A stretch of DNA of 56,087 bases from JBBDYH01 sp040901795. GTDB lineage: Bacteria > Planctomycetota > Planctomycetia > Pirellulales > JALHPA01. The notes under the pieces were generated by a model that saw only the letters and a list, made by a program, of their open reading frames with translations, did not search any database and was not told the origin of the DNA. The translations under genes were made by a program, and so were the position numbers. This document shows positions 49,179-56,087 of the stretch, piece after piece (the stretch's first letter is position 1; each line of letters opens with the position of its first letter). The stretch lies in the NCBI GenBank assembly GCA_040901795.1, contig JBBDYH010000001.1, forward strand, positions 1-56,087. The letters run 5' to 3'.

Positions 49179-49742
49179 ATGGACCTCGAAACGCTTTTAA
49201 CCGCATTGTCTGATAACTGGCAGGTGTGGCTGGTGACCGTCACGCTCGTCGTCGCGGCCATCATCGACGGCAAGCAATTGAAGGTGCCCAACTGGCTGAC
49301 GTTTCCCATGATCGTCAGCGGCTGGGGTGTGAACACGGCGCTCTTCGGCTGGGAAGGGCTCGGCATGAGCCTGCTGGGCACAGTAGTCGGCCTGGCGTTG
49401 TTGCTGCCGACTTATGCCATTGGCGGCATGGGCGCAGGCGATGTCAAGTTGCTGGCTGGCGTCGGCGCCTGGGTCGGCAGCAGCGTCACATTTTACGCAT
49501 TTTGCCTGTCCGCTATCGTCGGCGGCGTCATCGCCGTGGCGATGGTCGTCTGCCGCCGGAGCTGGACCAAGCACAAGAACCAGTTCCTGTTGATCGTCAA
49601 CGAAATTGCTACGGTCGGGAATCCGACTGAATTGGCCTCGATTGCCGCCGAGCGAAAGAGCTCGATGCTGCTGCTTCCGTACGGGATCCCGATCGCCATC
49701 GGGTCCATTCTTTACTTCTTCTGGGCGGGAATGCTTGTATGA
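49179..49742 (+). CDS. cpaA: Prepilin peptidase, CpaA/TadV type (A24)
   Basis: A 187-residue inner-membrane aspartic protease that removes the leader of Flp prepilins. The two catalytic aspartates are Asp30 (IIDGKQLKVPN) and Asp88 in the GxGD motif (GMGAGDVK). Five or six hydrophobic segments are present, and the N-methyltransferase domain of full-length PilD enzymes is absent, as usual for TadV/CpaA. A 35-residue insertion between later helices (WTKHKNQFLLIVNEIATVG region) is extra. The tadE-like gene overlaps its stop by four bases. Confidence 0.93.
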   Translation: MDLETLLTALSDNWQVWLVTVTLVVAAIIDGKQLKVPNWLTFPMIVSGWGVNTALFGWEGLGMSLLGTVVGLALLLPTYAIGGMGAGDVKLLAGVGAWVGSSVTFYAFCLSAIVGGVIAVAMVVCRRSWTKHKNQFLLIVNEIATVGNPTELASIAAERKSSMLLLPYGIPIAIGSILYFFWAGMLV

Positions 49743-50257
49743 ACGCACGCCTTGAGTTGCCACAACCCGTTTTCCGGTCCACTGGGACCGCGGAAGAAAC
49801 GTTTAATGTTGGCCCGATCGCTCCCAAACTGGAGAAGGTCTGCCGGTTGTGCCGAAAGAACCGAAGAGGGGCCGCCGTTGTCGAGTTCGCCATCGTCGCG
49901 CCCGTATTCTTTCTCTTTGTGTTTGGGATGATCGAATACGGCCGGATGGTCATGGTCCAACAGATCTTGACCAATGCCTCGCGCGAGGGGGCTCGTTTCG
50001 CGGTGGTCCAAAGTACGGATGACACTACGGCCGTGCAGGACACGGTAATAGACTACCTGACGAGCGCCTCGATTGGAGGCACGCCGTCGGTCGTCGTGGA
50101 TTGGCCGCCGTCCGGTGGTAGCAGTTCTTCGGAACCTGTCACGGTTACGGTCTCGATCCAATTCGGTCAAGTAAGCTGGCTGCCATCGCCAATGTTTGTA
50201 GACAGCACCATGCCGTTGACGGCGGTGTCGGTTATGCGCCGCGAAAGTACGAATTAA
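49739..50257 (+). CDS. tadE: TadE-like minor pilin
   Basis: A 172-residue protein with a 40-residue cytoplasmic leader and the TadE signature NRRGAAVVEFAIVAPVFFLF, in which Gly-Ala precedes a helix with Glu at +5, resembling a pseudopilin cleavage site. The C-terminal domain is periplasmic and short. In Tad systems TadE and TadF are processed by the prepilin peptidase and needed for Flp fibre assembly. It overlaps cpaA by four bases. TadG, the larger homologue, was not found in the window. Confidence 0.88.
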   Translation: MNARLELPQPVFRSTGTAEETFNVGPIAPKLEKVCRLCRKNRRGAAVVEFAIVAPVFFLFVFGMIEYGRMVMVQQILTNASREGARFAVVQSTDDTTAVQDTVIDYLTSASIGGTPSVVVDWPPSGGSSSSEPVTVTVSIQFGQVSWLPSPMFVDSTMPLTAVSVMRRESTN

Positions 50258-50259
50258 TG

Positions 50260-50377
50260 CTCGCGCCTTTATGGGCGAGTACGACGGCCTTCCAAGGCCG
50301 TCGGAGTTTCGGTCGGCCTTGGAAGGCCGGCCTACGGTTTGTAGTGGATCAGTTCGGACCTGAATTCTGGCGAATTC
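50260..50377. repeat. Repeat block with CGGCCTTGGAAGGCCG units and GAATTCTGGCGAATTC
   Basis: Palindromes CGACGGCCTTCCAAGGCCGT (50282-50301 and two further bases) and TCGGCCTTGGAAGGCCGG (near 50313-50331) are followed by GAATTCTGGCGAATTC at 50362-50377. A weak hairpin CTCGCGCC/GGGCGAG lies immediately after the tadE stop. Confidence 0.75.
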
Positions 50378-50456
50378 AGCTACATGCCCGGTACGGACGC
50401 TGGGGAATACAGGAATAGTCGGAACCATCACGACCTGACTTACCCGGTTGTCCAAC

Positions 50457-51566
50457 ATGCGTACCAAATCCATCGTGTTGCTCGGCTTGGCGCTAGGCTG
50501 CGGCCTGGTGGCCTCGATCGGCATTAGCCAAATCATCGAACAGAACAAGTCGGGGCCCCAGGCCGCCGTCGAAACCGAGGCGATCCTGGTCGCGATGAAG
50601 CCCATCGCAGGCCAGGAACAACTCAAGGCCGAGAACATCAAGCTCGAGCAGTGGCCCAAGCACCTGATTCCCAAGGGCGCTTTGACCAAGCTGGAAGACA
50701 TCGAAGGCCGCCGTATCAAATACTCAATGACACCCGGCGAGCCGATCCTGCAAAATAAGCTGGTTGGCGCAGATGACAAACGTGCGACCACCGACGTGCC
50801 GCCGGGTTACCGCCTGAAAGCGGTGCATGCCGACGCGGTGAGCGCGGTGGGTAACCTGATTCAACCCGGCGATCGTGTGGACGTCCTCGTGTACTTGAAG
50901 AGCAATTTCAAAGGCGGGACGCAAGACGCCGGCACGACAACGATTTTGCGAGACATCAAGGTCTTCGCCGTCAACGATCAATGGCGGCCTGGTGACGACG
51001 GTGGCGGCGAGCCGATTCCCGTAAAGAATGTGACGCTGCTGCTGACGCCCGAACAGGTGGAAAAACTGACGCTGGCCACGGAGTTGGGCAAGGTCAGCCT
51101 GGTGCTGCGCAGCCCAGATGACAAGCTCAACGCCGGAGTTAGCCAGGGCACCACGCGCAAAGACTTGTTCGGCCCCGCCGATGACAGTAGCCGACAGCCC
51201 GAAATGGACTTACTTGGCGGTGCGAATCAGGATCCGAAGCCTAAGGGCGGATTACTGGGCATGCTCGGCATCGGACAAAAAAGCAATGCAACGGCGCCGG
51301 TCTTAGCTGCCGTCACGCCGGTGGATGTGGAACGTTTCTCGATGGAACTGATCGAAGGTCCCCAAGCCAGGACCGTCGAGTTCACCAGGGCAAAAGATAG
51401 CAATGCCAAGTGGCAGGTCAGCACCGCTGCGCCCACGGGCCCGCCGGCGGCCGCAGAGCCGACGTTCAGCCTGCCGCAGGCGGATGGGTCGAATCCTGGG
51501 GCGCTACCACCGGCGGGGCCGCTGCCGGGTGACGCGGTTTCATTGACTCCGACGGAACAAGACTAA
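50457..51566 (+). CDS. cpaB: Flp pilus assembly protein CpaB/RcpC
   Basis: A 369-residue protein with an N-terminal membrane segment (SIVLLGLALGCGLVASIGI) and a SAF domain at about residues 40-100 (AMKPIAGQEQLKAENIKLEQWP region). It is followed by the CpaB core with PGDRVDVLVYLKS and VTLLLTPEQVEKLTLATELGKVSLVLRSPDD (partially quoted). CpaB proteins act in the periplasm with the CpaC secretin. The last 150 residues are Pro-, Gly- and Asp-rich and longer than in proteobacterial homologues. The ATG at 50457 is preferred to the TTG three codons earlier. Confidence 0.92.
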   Translation: MRTKSIVLLGLALGCGLVASIGISQIIEQNKSGPQAAVETEAILVAMKPIAGQEQLKAENIKLEQWPKHLIPKGALTKLEDIEGRRIKYSMTPGEPILQNKLVGADDKRATTDVPPGYRLKAVHADAVSAVGNLIQPGDRVDVLVYLKSNFKGGTQDAGTTTILRDIKVFAVNDQWRPGDDGGGEPIPVKNVTLLLTPEQVEKLTLATELGKVSLVLRSPDDKLNAGVSQGTTRKDLFGPADDSSRQPEMDLLGGANQDPKPKGGLLGMLGIGQKSNATAPVLAAVTPVDVERFSMELIEGPQARTVEFTRAKDSNAKWQVSTAAPTGPPAAAEPTFSLPQADGSNPGALPPAGPLPGDAVSLTPTEQD

Positions 51567-51580
51567 GAACGAAAAAGCAG

Positions 51581-51636
51581 CGGCGCGGCCTTGCCAGGCC
51601 GCCGTGGAAAACGCAACGGCCTTGGAAGGCCGTCGT
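51581..51636. repeat. CGGCCTTGGAAGGCCG repeat pair
   Basis: CGGCGCGGCCTTGCCAGGCC (51581-51600, continuing GCCG) and AACGGCCTTGGAAGGCCGTC (51615-51634) are two palindromic units in the cpaB-cpaC gap, matching the units at 50282-50331. Confidence 0.7.
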
Positions 51637-51700
51637 ACGAGCGAACAACGTCCGACGGACGACCGGACGGAACTGCAACGTTTTATCAAGGATGACACGG

Positions 51701-53617
51701 ATGGCTACGAAACTTCGTGGGCGCCGGATTGCCCTCTCGATCGGACTTTCTCTGGCGACGGCCGTCTTCGGATTGTGGGCTGCACCGTCGGCATCTGCGC
51801 AGAGCTTGCAGTTTGGTGGCTCGGCGCCGATCGTCCATAAGGTTCGGGCGACGACCGAACGGATGGAGATGACGGCCAATACCAGCAAGCTCTTGACGCT
51901 CGATCAGGTGATCCCGCGCGCTCAAGTCAATAATCGAGACATCCTCGAGCTGACCGCGCTATCGCCCACCGAGGTCCAGGTCTTTGCCAAGAAGCCGGGC
52001 GTCACGCAGATCAACCTCTGGGGCAAGGACGACAAGGTCCACACGATCGACGTGATGGTGTTCGGCGACGCGCGCGAGCTGGAGATGATCATCAAGACCG
52101 AGTTTCCAAACGCCGCGATCCGCGTGCGGCCGATTGCGCAAAGCGTTGTCCTCTCGGGTTTCGTCGATCGTCAGGACCATGTCAGCCAGATCATTCGGAT
52201 CGCGGAAGACTACTATCCCAAGGTCGTCTCGCACATCACCGTGGGCGGCGTGCAGCAGATCAGCCTGAATGTGAAGGTCTACGAGGTGTCTCGCACCCGG
52301 TTGCGAACGCTGGGCATGGAGTGGTCGACAACCCAGGGTGCCGAGTTTGTGGTATCAAGCATCAGCGGGTTGATCGGCGCCGCGTCCATTGCGGGCGCCT
52401 CAGGAGTCGTCGCTGGCGGCAGCGCCGACGGCGCCGTAGCGTTTGGTGTGGTCGGAGACGATACGAGCTTTTTCGGCTTCATCGAGGCGCTGCGGCGCAA
52501 CGATCTGATCAAGGTGTTGGCCGAGCCAACGCTGGTGACCGTCAGCGGCCGTCCGGCGTTCTTCAACAGCGGCGGCGAATTCCCGATCCTGGTGCCCCAA
52601 AGCCTGGGAACCTCCTCGATCGAGTACAAAAAGTTCGGCACGCAGGTGGATTTCGTGCCGGTCGTGCTGGGCAACGGCAACATTCGCCTGGAAGTTCGCC
52701 CCAAGGTCAGCGAGCTGGACGACAGCCGCGGCATCAGCATCAACGGCGTCACGGTCCCGGCCCTCAAGGAGCGCGTCGTCGATACCGCTGTGGAAATGAA
52801 GCCGGGACAGACACTCGCCTTGGCCGGACTGGTGCAAACCAAGTTGGAATCGAGCAACAAGGGTCTGCCTTGGATCAGCGACCTGCCGTACATTGGCGTT
52901 CCCTTCCGTCGCGTGCGCGAGGACATGAATGAGATTGAGCTCTTGATCCTCGTCACGCCGCAAGTCATCGAAGCGGTCGATTGCAGCGAGTTACCCCCAT
53001 GCATGCCGGGCATGGAGAGCCAACCGGCGCGCGATTGGGACTTTTATATGAAGGGTTATCTCGAAGTCCCCAGCAGCGGTCCCTGCGGTCCCGGAATGCC
53101 CTGCGGTCCTGGCGGCTCGGCGACGATGGTCCCGTCGAATGGCATGATCTATCAGGAATTTGGCCCGGAAGCGATTCCGCCGGGCGCCACGATCCAAGAG
53201 GTCCCCTCGGGGATACCGGCCCTCGGGCCCGGCGGCGCCTCGCGTTCGTCCAACATGGGTCGCCAGGCGACGCGGCGACCGCAAGTCGGACCCAGCATCA
53301 GCAAGCTCTCGGCCGCAACCAACGCCCCCCATCGGGGCGCCGCGGCCGCCGCAGGCCCTGCGCTGCCGAACTCGCGTTCGACCGCCAAGGCGGCGCCCAA
53401 GCAGTCCAAATCGTCGAACGCCTGGTCCTGGTTCGGCAAGAAGCCGACTCCGGCCAAACCTGCGACGACGGCCAGCAGCAGTAGAGTTCAAAACGTCACC
53501 AGCAGCCGTCAAAACCCATCCATCCCGCACGACGCGAGGACGAGCGGGCCGCCGATGCGGTCGGCGCGGGTTCCGGGCTTCATTGGCCCGGTCGGTTATG
53601 ACGTTACCTATAGATAG
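51701..53617 (+). CDS. cpaC: Tad secretin CpaC/RcpA
   Basis: A 638-residue outer-membrane secretin for Flp pili. It has a signal peptide ending PSASAQS, an N-terminal CpaC-type domain (VPRAQVNNRDILELTALSP region), a BON-like segment (QSVVLSGFVDRQDHVSQII, partly quoted) and the secretin core with VLAEPTLVTVSGRPAFFNSGGE and the C-terminal LALAGLVQTK ... LPYIGVPFRR signature. About 220 residues rich in Gly, Pro, Ser and Ala follow the core, which is unusual. ATG at 51701 is nine bases after AAGGA; ATG at 51692 is the alternative start. Confidence 0.93.
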   Translation: MATKLRGRRIALSIGLSLATAVFGLWAAPSASAQSLQFGGSAPIVHKVRATTERMEMTANTSKLLTLDQVIPRAQVNNRDILELTALSPTEVQVFAKKPGVTQINLWGKDDKVHTIDVMVFGDARELEMIIKTEFPNAAIRVRPIAQSVVLSGFVDRQDHVSQIIRIAEDYYPKVVSHITVGGVQQISLNVKVYEVSRTRLRTLGMEWSTTQGAEFVVSSISGLIGAASIAGASGVVAGGSADGAVAFGVVGDDTSFFGFIEALRRNDLIKVLAEPTLVTVSGRPAFFNSGGEFPILVPQSLGTSSIEYKKFGTQVDFVPVVLGNGNIRLEVRPKVSELDDSRGISINGVTVPALKERVVDTAVEMKPGQTLALAGLVQTKLESSNKGLPWISDLPYIGVPFRRVREDMNEIELLILVTPQVIEAVDCSELPPCMPGMESQPARDWDFYMKGYLEVPSSGPCGPGMPCGPGGSATMVPSNGMIYQEFGPEAIPPGATIQEVPSGIPALGPGGASRSSNMGRQATRRPQVGPSISKLSAATNAPHRGAAAAAGPALPNSRSTAKAAPKQSKSSNAWSWFGKKPTPAKPATTASSSRVQNVTSSRQNPSIPHDARTSGPPMRSARVPGFIGPVGYDVTYR

Positions 53618-53635
53618 GACCGAATAAGAAATGCG

Positions 53636-53713
53636 GAATGGCGAATGGGGAATGGGGAATCGCGAGCGTAGGGTATTCCCCACTCCCCATTCCAATCATT
53701 CCCCATTCGCCTG
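53636..53713. repeat. GAATGGGGAATGGGGAA inverted repeat
   Basis: The left arm has GGCGAATGGGGAATGGGGAA and the right arm TTCCCCACTCCCCATTCC followed by ATTCCCCATTCGCC, giving a long imperfect hairpin between cpaC and the cpaE-like gene. Confidence 0.75.
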
Positions 53714-53736
53714 ACATTGCATTGTAAGATTCATTC

Positions 53737-54939
53737 ATGGCCAACGTACTTCGCTTAGCCATCGTTGACCCGAGCGACTCGGCGCGCGATGCCTTAAAGA
53801 CGACCTTGCTCGGGCTGGACATGGTCTGGCTCGAGGCGGAGTGCTCGCGCTATGAGTTCTTCGCCGACGTGGTCAGCCAGACACACCCCGATATTGGCGT
53901 CGTGGCGCTCGATTCGGATCCCGATAAAGCGCTCAAGCTCGTCGAGCAGCTTGGCCTGGCCTCGCCCGAGTGCAGCGTGCTGGTGATCAGTGGCTCGACC
54001 GACGGCACGTTGATCCTGCGGGCGATGCGTGCCGGCGCGAAGGAATTTCTGCCCAAGCCGGTGCGGATTGAAGACTTGCTGGCGGCGCTGGAACGAATCA
54101 GCGATCGCCGCAGTGGCCGAGGCGACTCCAAGAAGGCCGGCAGCGCCGTCATCGCTGTCGCCGGCGCCACGGGTGGCGTGGGCACGACCAGCATCGCGGT
54201 CAATCTCGGCTGCGCGCTGGCGCAAGACCCCAAGAACTCCGTGGCGCTGGTGGACCTGGACCTGAGCCTGGGCGACGCCGATGTTTTCCTCGACACCATC
54301 CCCGACTACACGCTCGTCGATGTCGCGCAAAACGTCACGCGGCTCGACTTTACACTGCTCAAGCGCTCGCTGACCAAGCACAGCAGTGGATTGTTCCTCT
54401 TACCGCGGCCGGTGCAGCTTGAAGACTCGAAGCTGATTACGCCGGATGACATGCAGCGCGTGTTCGGGCTGCTCAAGGCGACGTTCACGCATTTGATCCT
54501 GGACCTGTCGAAGGCCTATAGCCCGATCGACCTGGTCGCCATGGAAGCGGCCACGCACATTCTGATGATCACGCAGCTCGACCTGCCCTGCCTGCGGAAC
54601 GTGGTGCGGCTGATGATGTCGTTCAACGAACACGGCCTGAAGGACAAGGTGCGCGTGATTGTGAACCGCGCCGGGCTCGACAACGGGCAGATCAGCCTGA
54701 AAAAGGCGCAAGAGACGATCGGCCGCGAGATCTTCTGGCAGTTGCCCAACGACTATCGCACGATGGTCGAGGTGCGCAACAACGGCGTGCCGCTGATCGA
54801 GCACGCCCCGAAGGCGATTATTACGCAGTCGATTCTGCAAATGGCGCAGGCGCTTTGCGACGTGGAAAAGGCCGCTGACGATCCGGACGTCAAAGGCGGC
54901 AAAAAAGGCTGGCTGCCGTTCTTCGGAGCGAAGAAGTAA
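53737..54939 (+). CDS. cpaE: CpaE/TadZ-like pilus assembly ATPase
   Basis: A 400-residue protein with an N-terminal receiver-like domain (residues 1-120; Asp59 and Lys107 at plausible active-site positions) fused to a MinD/ParA-like domain from about residue 135. The deviant Walker A is GATGGVGTTS at 143-152, in which the usual lysine of GKT is Thr150, so ATP hydrolysis may be impaired, as reported for some TadZ proteins. VALVDLDLSLGDADVFLD is the Walker A' region. It should localise the Tad machine at the pole or membrane. It is followed by a convergent antitoxin gene instead of directly by cpaF. Confidence 0.9.
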   Translation: MANVLRLAIVDPSDSARDALKTTLLGLDMVWLEAECSRYEFFADVVSQTHPDIGVVALDSDPDKALKLVEQLGLASPECSVLVISGSTDGTLILRAMRAGAKEFLPKPVRIEDLLAALERISDRRSGRGDSKKAGSAVIAVAGATGGVGTTSIAVNLGCALAQDPKNSVALVDLDLSLGDADVFLDTIPDYTLVDVAQNVTRLDFTLLKRSLTKHSSGLFLLPRPVQLEDSKLITPDDMQRVFGLLKATFTHLILDLSKAYSPIDLVAMEAATHILMITQLDLPCLRNVVRLMMSFNEHGLKDKVRVIVNRAGLDNGQISLKKAQETIGREIFWQLPNDYRTMVEVRNNGVPLIEHAPKAIITQSILQMAQALCDVEKAADDPDVKGGKKGWLPFFGAKK

Positions 54940-54951
54940 TGGTCGGCCGGG

Positions 54952-55218
54952 TCACGCCTGTTCTGTCTTTTCGGCTAGCCAGACCTTGATGAGTGACTGA
55001 TACGGCACGTCTCGCCGATTCGCTTCGACCTTAATCTGTTCCAGAAGCGATATTGGCAGACGCAGGGAGATCGCCTGGGTCGACGGCTTTAGCTTAGAAA
55101 ACGTCGCTCGTTCCGCTTTCGACCAGTCAACATACTCGGTCGAATCGTGGTGCTCCCAAAACGTACGTTCCTGGGCCTCGGTCTTAAAGCTCGGGATTGG
55201 TTTGAGTGTTTTCTTCAT
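54952..55218 (-). CDS. brnA: BrnA/CopG-type antitoxin
   Basis: An 88-residue protein with a C-terminal ribbon-helix-helix (QAISLRLPISLLEQIKVEAN) and a conserved N-terminal half (FKTEAQERTFWEHHDSTEYVDW) of the CopG/BrnA antitoxin group. It would neutralise a BrnT RNase toxin and repress their operon. Its start lies within the frameshifted brnT reading frame, the classic brnT-brnA arrangement. It is inserted convergently between cpaE and cpaF. Its ribosome-binding site AAAGGAG lies inside the toxin reading frame. Confidence 0.85.
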   Translation of the reverse strand: MKKTLKPIPSFKTEAQERTFWEHHDSTEYVDWSKAERATFSKLKPSTQAISLRLPISLLEQIKVEANRRDVPYQSLIKVWLAEKTEQA

Positions 55219-55502
55219 AGATGCGCCTCTCCTTTCGGTGCATGTCTCGGGCCGAGATTGGACGAATCGCCTTGCCGTCGAACGTCAACGTGAATGTGAC
55301 GTGCAATAAACGCCCGCCGTCTGTCCTGCCCAGTGCGTGGTAGCGAGGCTCCGTCTCACTGCTTTAGATCAGCAGCCAGCACGAGCGGACTGTTGAAAAA
55401 GATCTGCTCGACTTCGCCGTGGCGCACGGCGTGTTTGTCTTCACTTTTGCGAGCGTTCCCGGTATCCCAGTCAAACCGTTCGACATCGCCAAGATCGACC
55501 AT
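55184..55502 (-). pseudogene. brnT: Frameshifted BrnT-type toxin
   Basis: From ATG at 55502 the frame reads VERFDWDTGNARKSEDKHAV then EVEQIFFNSPLVLAADLKQ and meets TGA. Shifting the frame by one base at that point restores SETEPRYHALGRTDGGRLLH and later IRPISARDMHRKERRIYEE, the conserved second half of BrnT. The apparent lesion is near 55365 (AAGCAGTGAGAC), and the restored frame ends at TAA 55184-55186, overlapping the antitoxin start. The toxin is probably inactive, unless the shift is a sequencing error or is programmed. The intact antitoxin could remain as a regulator. Confidence 0.75.
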
Positions 55503-55504
55503 CT

Positions 55505-55527
55505 TTGTATATTATCAAAATATACAA
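55505..55527 (-). promoter_or_regulatory. Palindromic operator TTGTATAT-N7-ATATACAA upstream of brnT
   Basis: A perfect dyad with 8-bp arms TTGTATAT and ATATACAA and a 7-base spacer lies two bases before the brnT start codon. It is strikingly AT-rich in a GC-rich region, consistent with a promoter and an autoregulatory site for the ribbon-helix-helix antitoxin. Confidence 0.75.
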
Positions 55528-55687
55528 CTACACGCAATCGTTTCGGCCGTCACATTTAGCCCGCGCTGCAAAATCTCACCGCGCCGTCTTTTCGCCTCAT
55601 CCTGCGCACTTTGCGTGAGCTATGTTTCCCTTGGAAGCCGGCGGGAATGCCGCGCTTACGCATCCGACACCCAACGCAATCATCTCC

Positions 55688-56087
55688 ATGTCCCACGCCA
55701 AACCAACGACTGCCCCGCCCCGCCCAGGCGAAAAGACCCAAGGCACCGATTTTGAGACGCTCAAGCGGCGGATCCACACCAAGCTGGTGGATAAGCTCGA
55801 CTTGACGCGCGTCGGCGAATTGGAAGGCGACGTGCTGCGACGCGAAATCCGCCTCGTCGTCGAGCACCTCTGCGATACCGAAGACACGCTGCTGAATCGC
55901 AGCGAGCGCGAGCGGCTGGTCGAAGAGGTCCTCGACGAAACTTTCGGCCTGGGTCCGCTGGAGTTTCTGCTCAAGGACAACTCGATCAGCGACATCATGA
56001 TCAACGGGCCCAAACACATTTATGTGGAGCGCCGCGGCAAGATCGAGAAGACCACGGTGCAGTTTCGCGACAACAACCACCTGATGC
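55688..56087 (+). CDS. cpaF: Tad secretion ATPase CpaF/TadA, 5' part
   Basis: The first 133 residues of the hexameric ATPase that powers Flp pilus assembly; the gene runs off the window. After a short polar N-terminus the conserved N-domain is visible: IHTKLVDKLDLTRVGELEGD, LLNRSERERLVEEVLDETFG, LGPLEFLLKDNSISDIMING and PKHIYVERRGKIEKT. The Walker motifs lie beyond the window. The ATG at 55688 has no strong ribosome-binding site. It is separated from cpaE by the brnT/brnA region and must have its own promoter or read through the antisense toxin-antitoxin genes. Confidence 0.93.
   Translation, partial: MSHAKPTTAPPRPGEKTQGTDFETLKRRIHTKLVDKLDLTRVGELEGDVLRREIRLVVEHLCDTEDTLLNRSERERLVEEVLDETFGLGPLEFLLKDNSISDIMINGPKHIYVERRGKIEKTTVQFRDNNHLM

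Overview
The window looks like chromosomal DNA of a high-GC planctomycete, probably near the Pirellulales. This is inferred from a DUF1559 prepilin-like protein with an H-x9-DG tail, a cysteine-rich secreted protein, several families of short palindromic intergenic repeats, a Tad locus and many envelope transport genes. No rRNA, tRNA, CRISPR array or insertion sequence was recognised.

Layout. 2-3389: an iron(III)-type ABC importer (binding protein cut by the window edge, fused permease, ATPase). 3622-5670: an RraA-like protein and a LysR regulator. 5875-12112: glutamate synthase gltB and gltD, with repeat hairpins before and between them. 12276-17135: a lone receiver-domain protein, an EF-hand lipoprotein next to the DUF1559 protein, the cysteine-rich secreted protein and a porin. 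17290-27266: a locus divided by a PadR operator. PadR, DoxX, an RND permease and its adaptor read leftward; a C-terminal-heme cytochrome, a TauE-like exporter, a di-heme peroxidase and a TolC-type protein read rightward. 27883-31142: carbonic anhydrase, SulP transporter and universal stress protein. 31139-32449: an APC permease. 32471-37343: a second, rearranged copy of the peroxidase/cytochrome/PadR/DoxX/TauE module, with a PhoX-like gene inserted in it. 36588-47647: envelope-glycan and GT-C-like membrane proteins with a terpene-cyclase-like protein and a DUF362 protein. 47637-56087: a Tad/Flp pilus locus opening with a cyclic-di-GMP-I riboswitch upstream of the flp pilin, then a possible 35-residue membrane microprotein, cpaA, tadE, cpaB, cpaC, cpaE, a brnA antitoxin with a frameshifted brnT toxin, and the start of cpaF.

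The strongest candidate for an undescribed system is the duplicated PadR-DoxX-cytochrome-TauE-peroxidase module. Both copies keep a near-identical 27-28 nt operator. It sits two bases before the padR start codon and nine bases from a TAGAAT -10-like box facing the cytochrome gene. A third operator copy, followed by a start codon at the same spacing, marks the other edge of the PhoX insertion. I infer a PadR-controlled periplasmic redox response (quinone, phenolic or sulfur stress), joined in copy 1 to a complete tripartite efflux pump. The inducer is unknown.

The second main signal is a family of 18-bp palindromes whose arms differ between copies while staying complementary. These and other repeats also supply stop codons or C-terminal tails to several genes.
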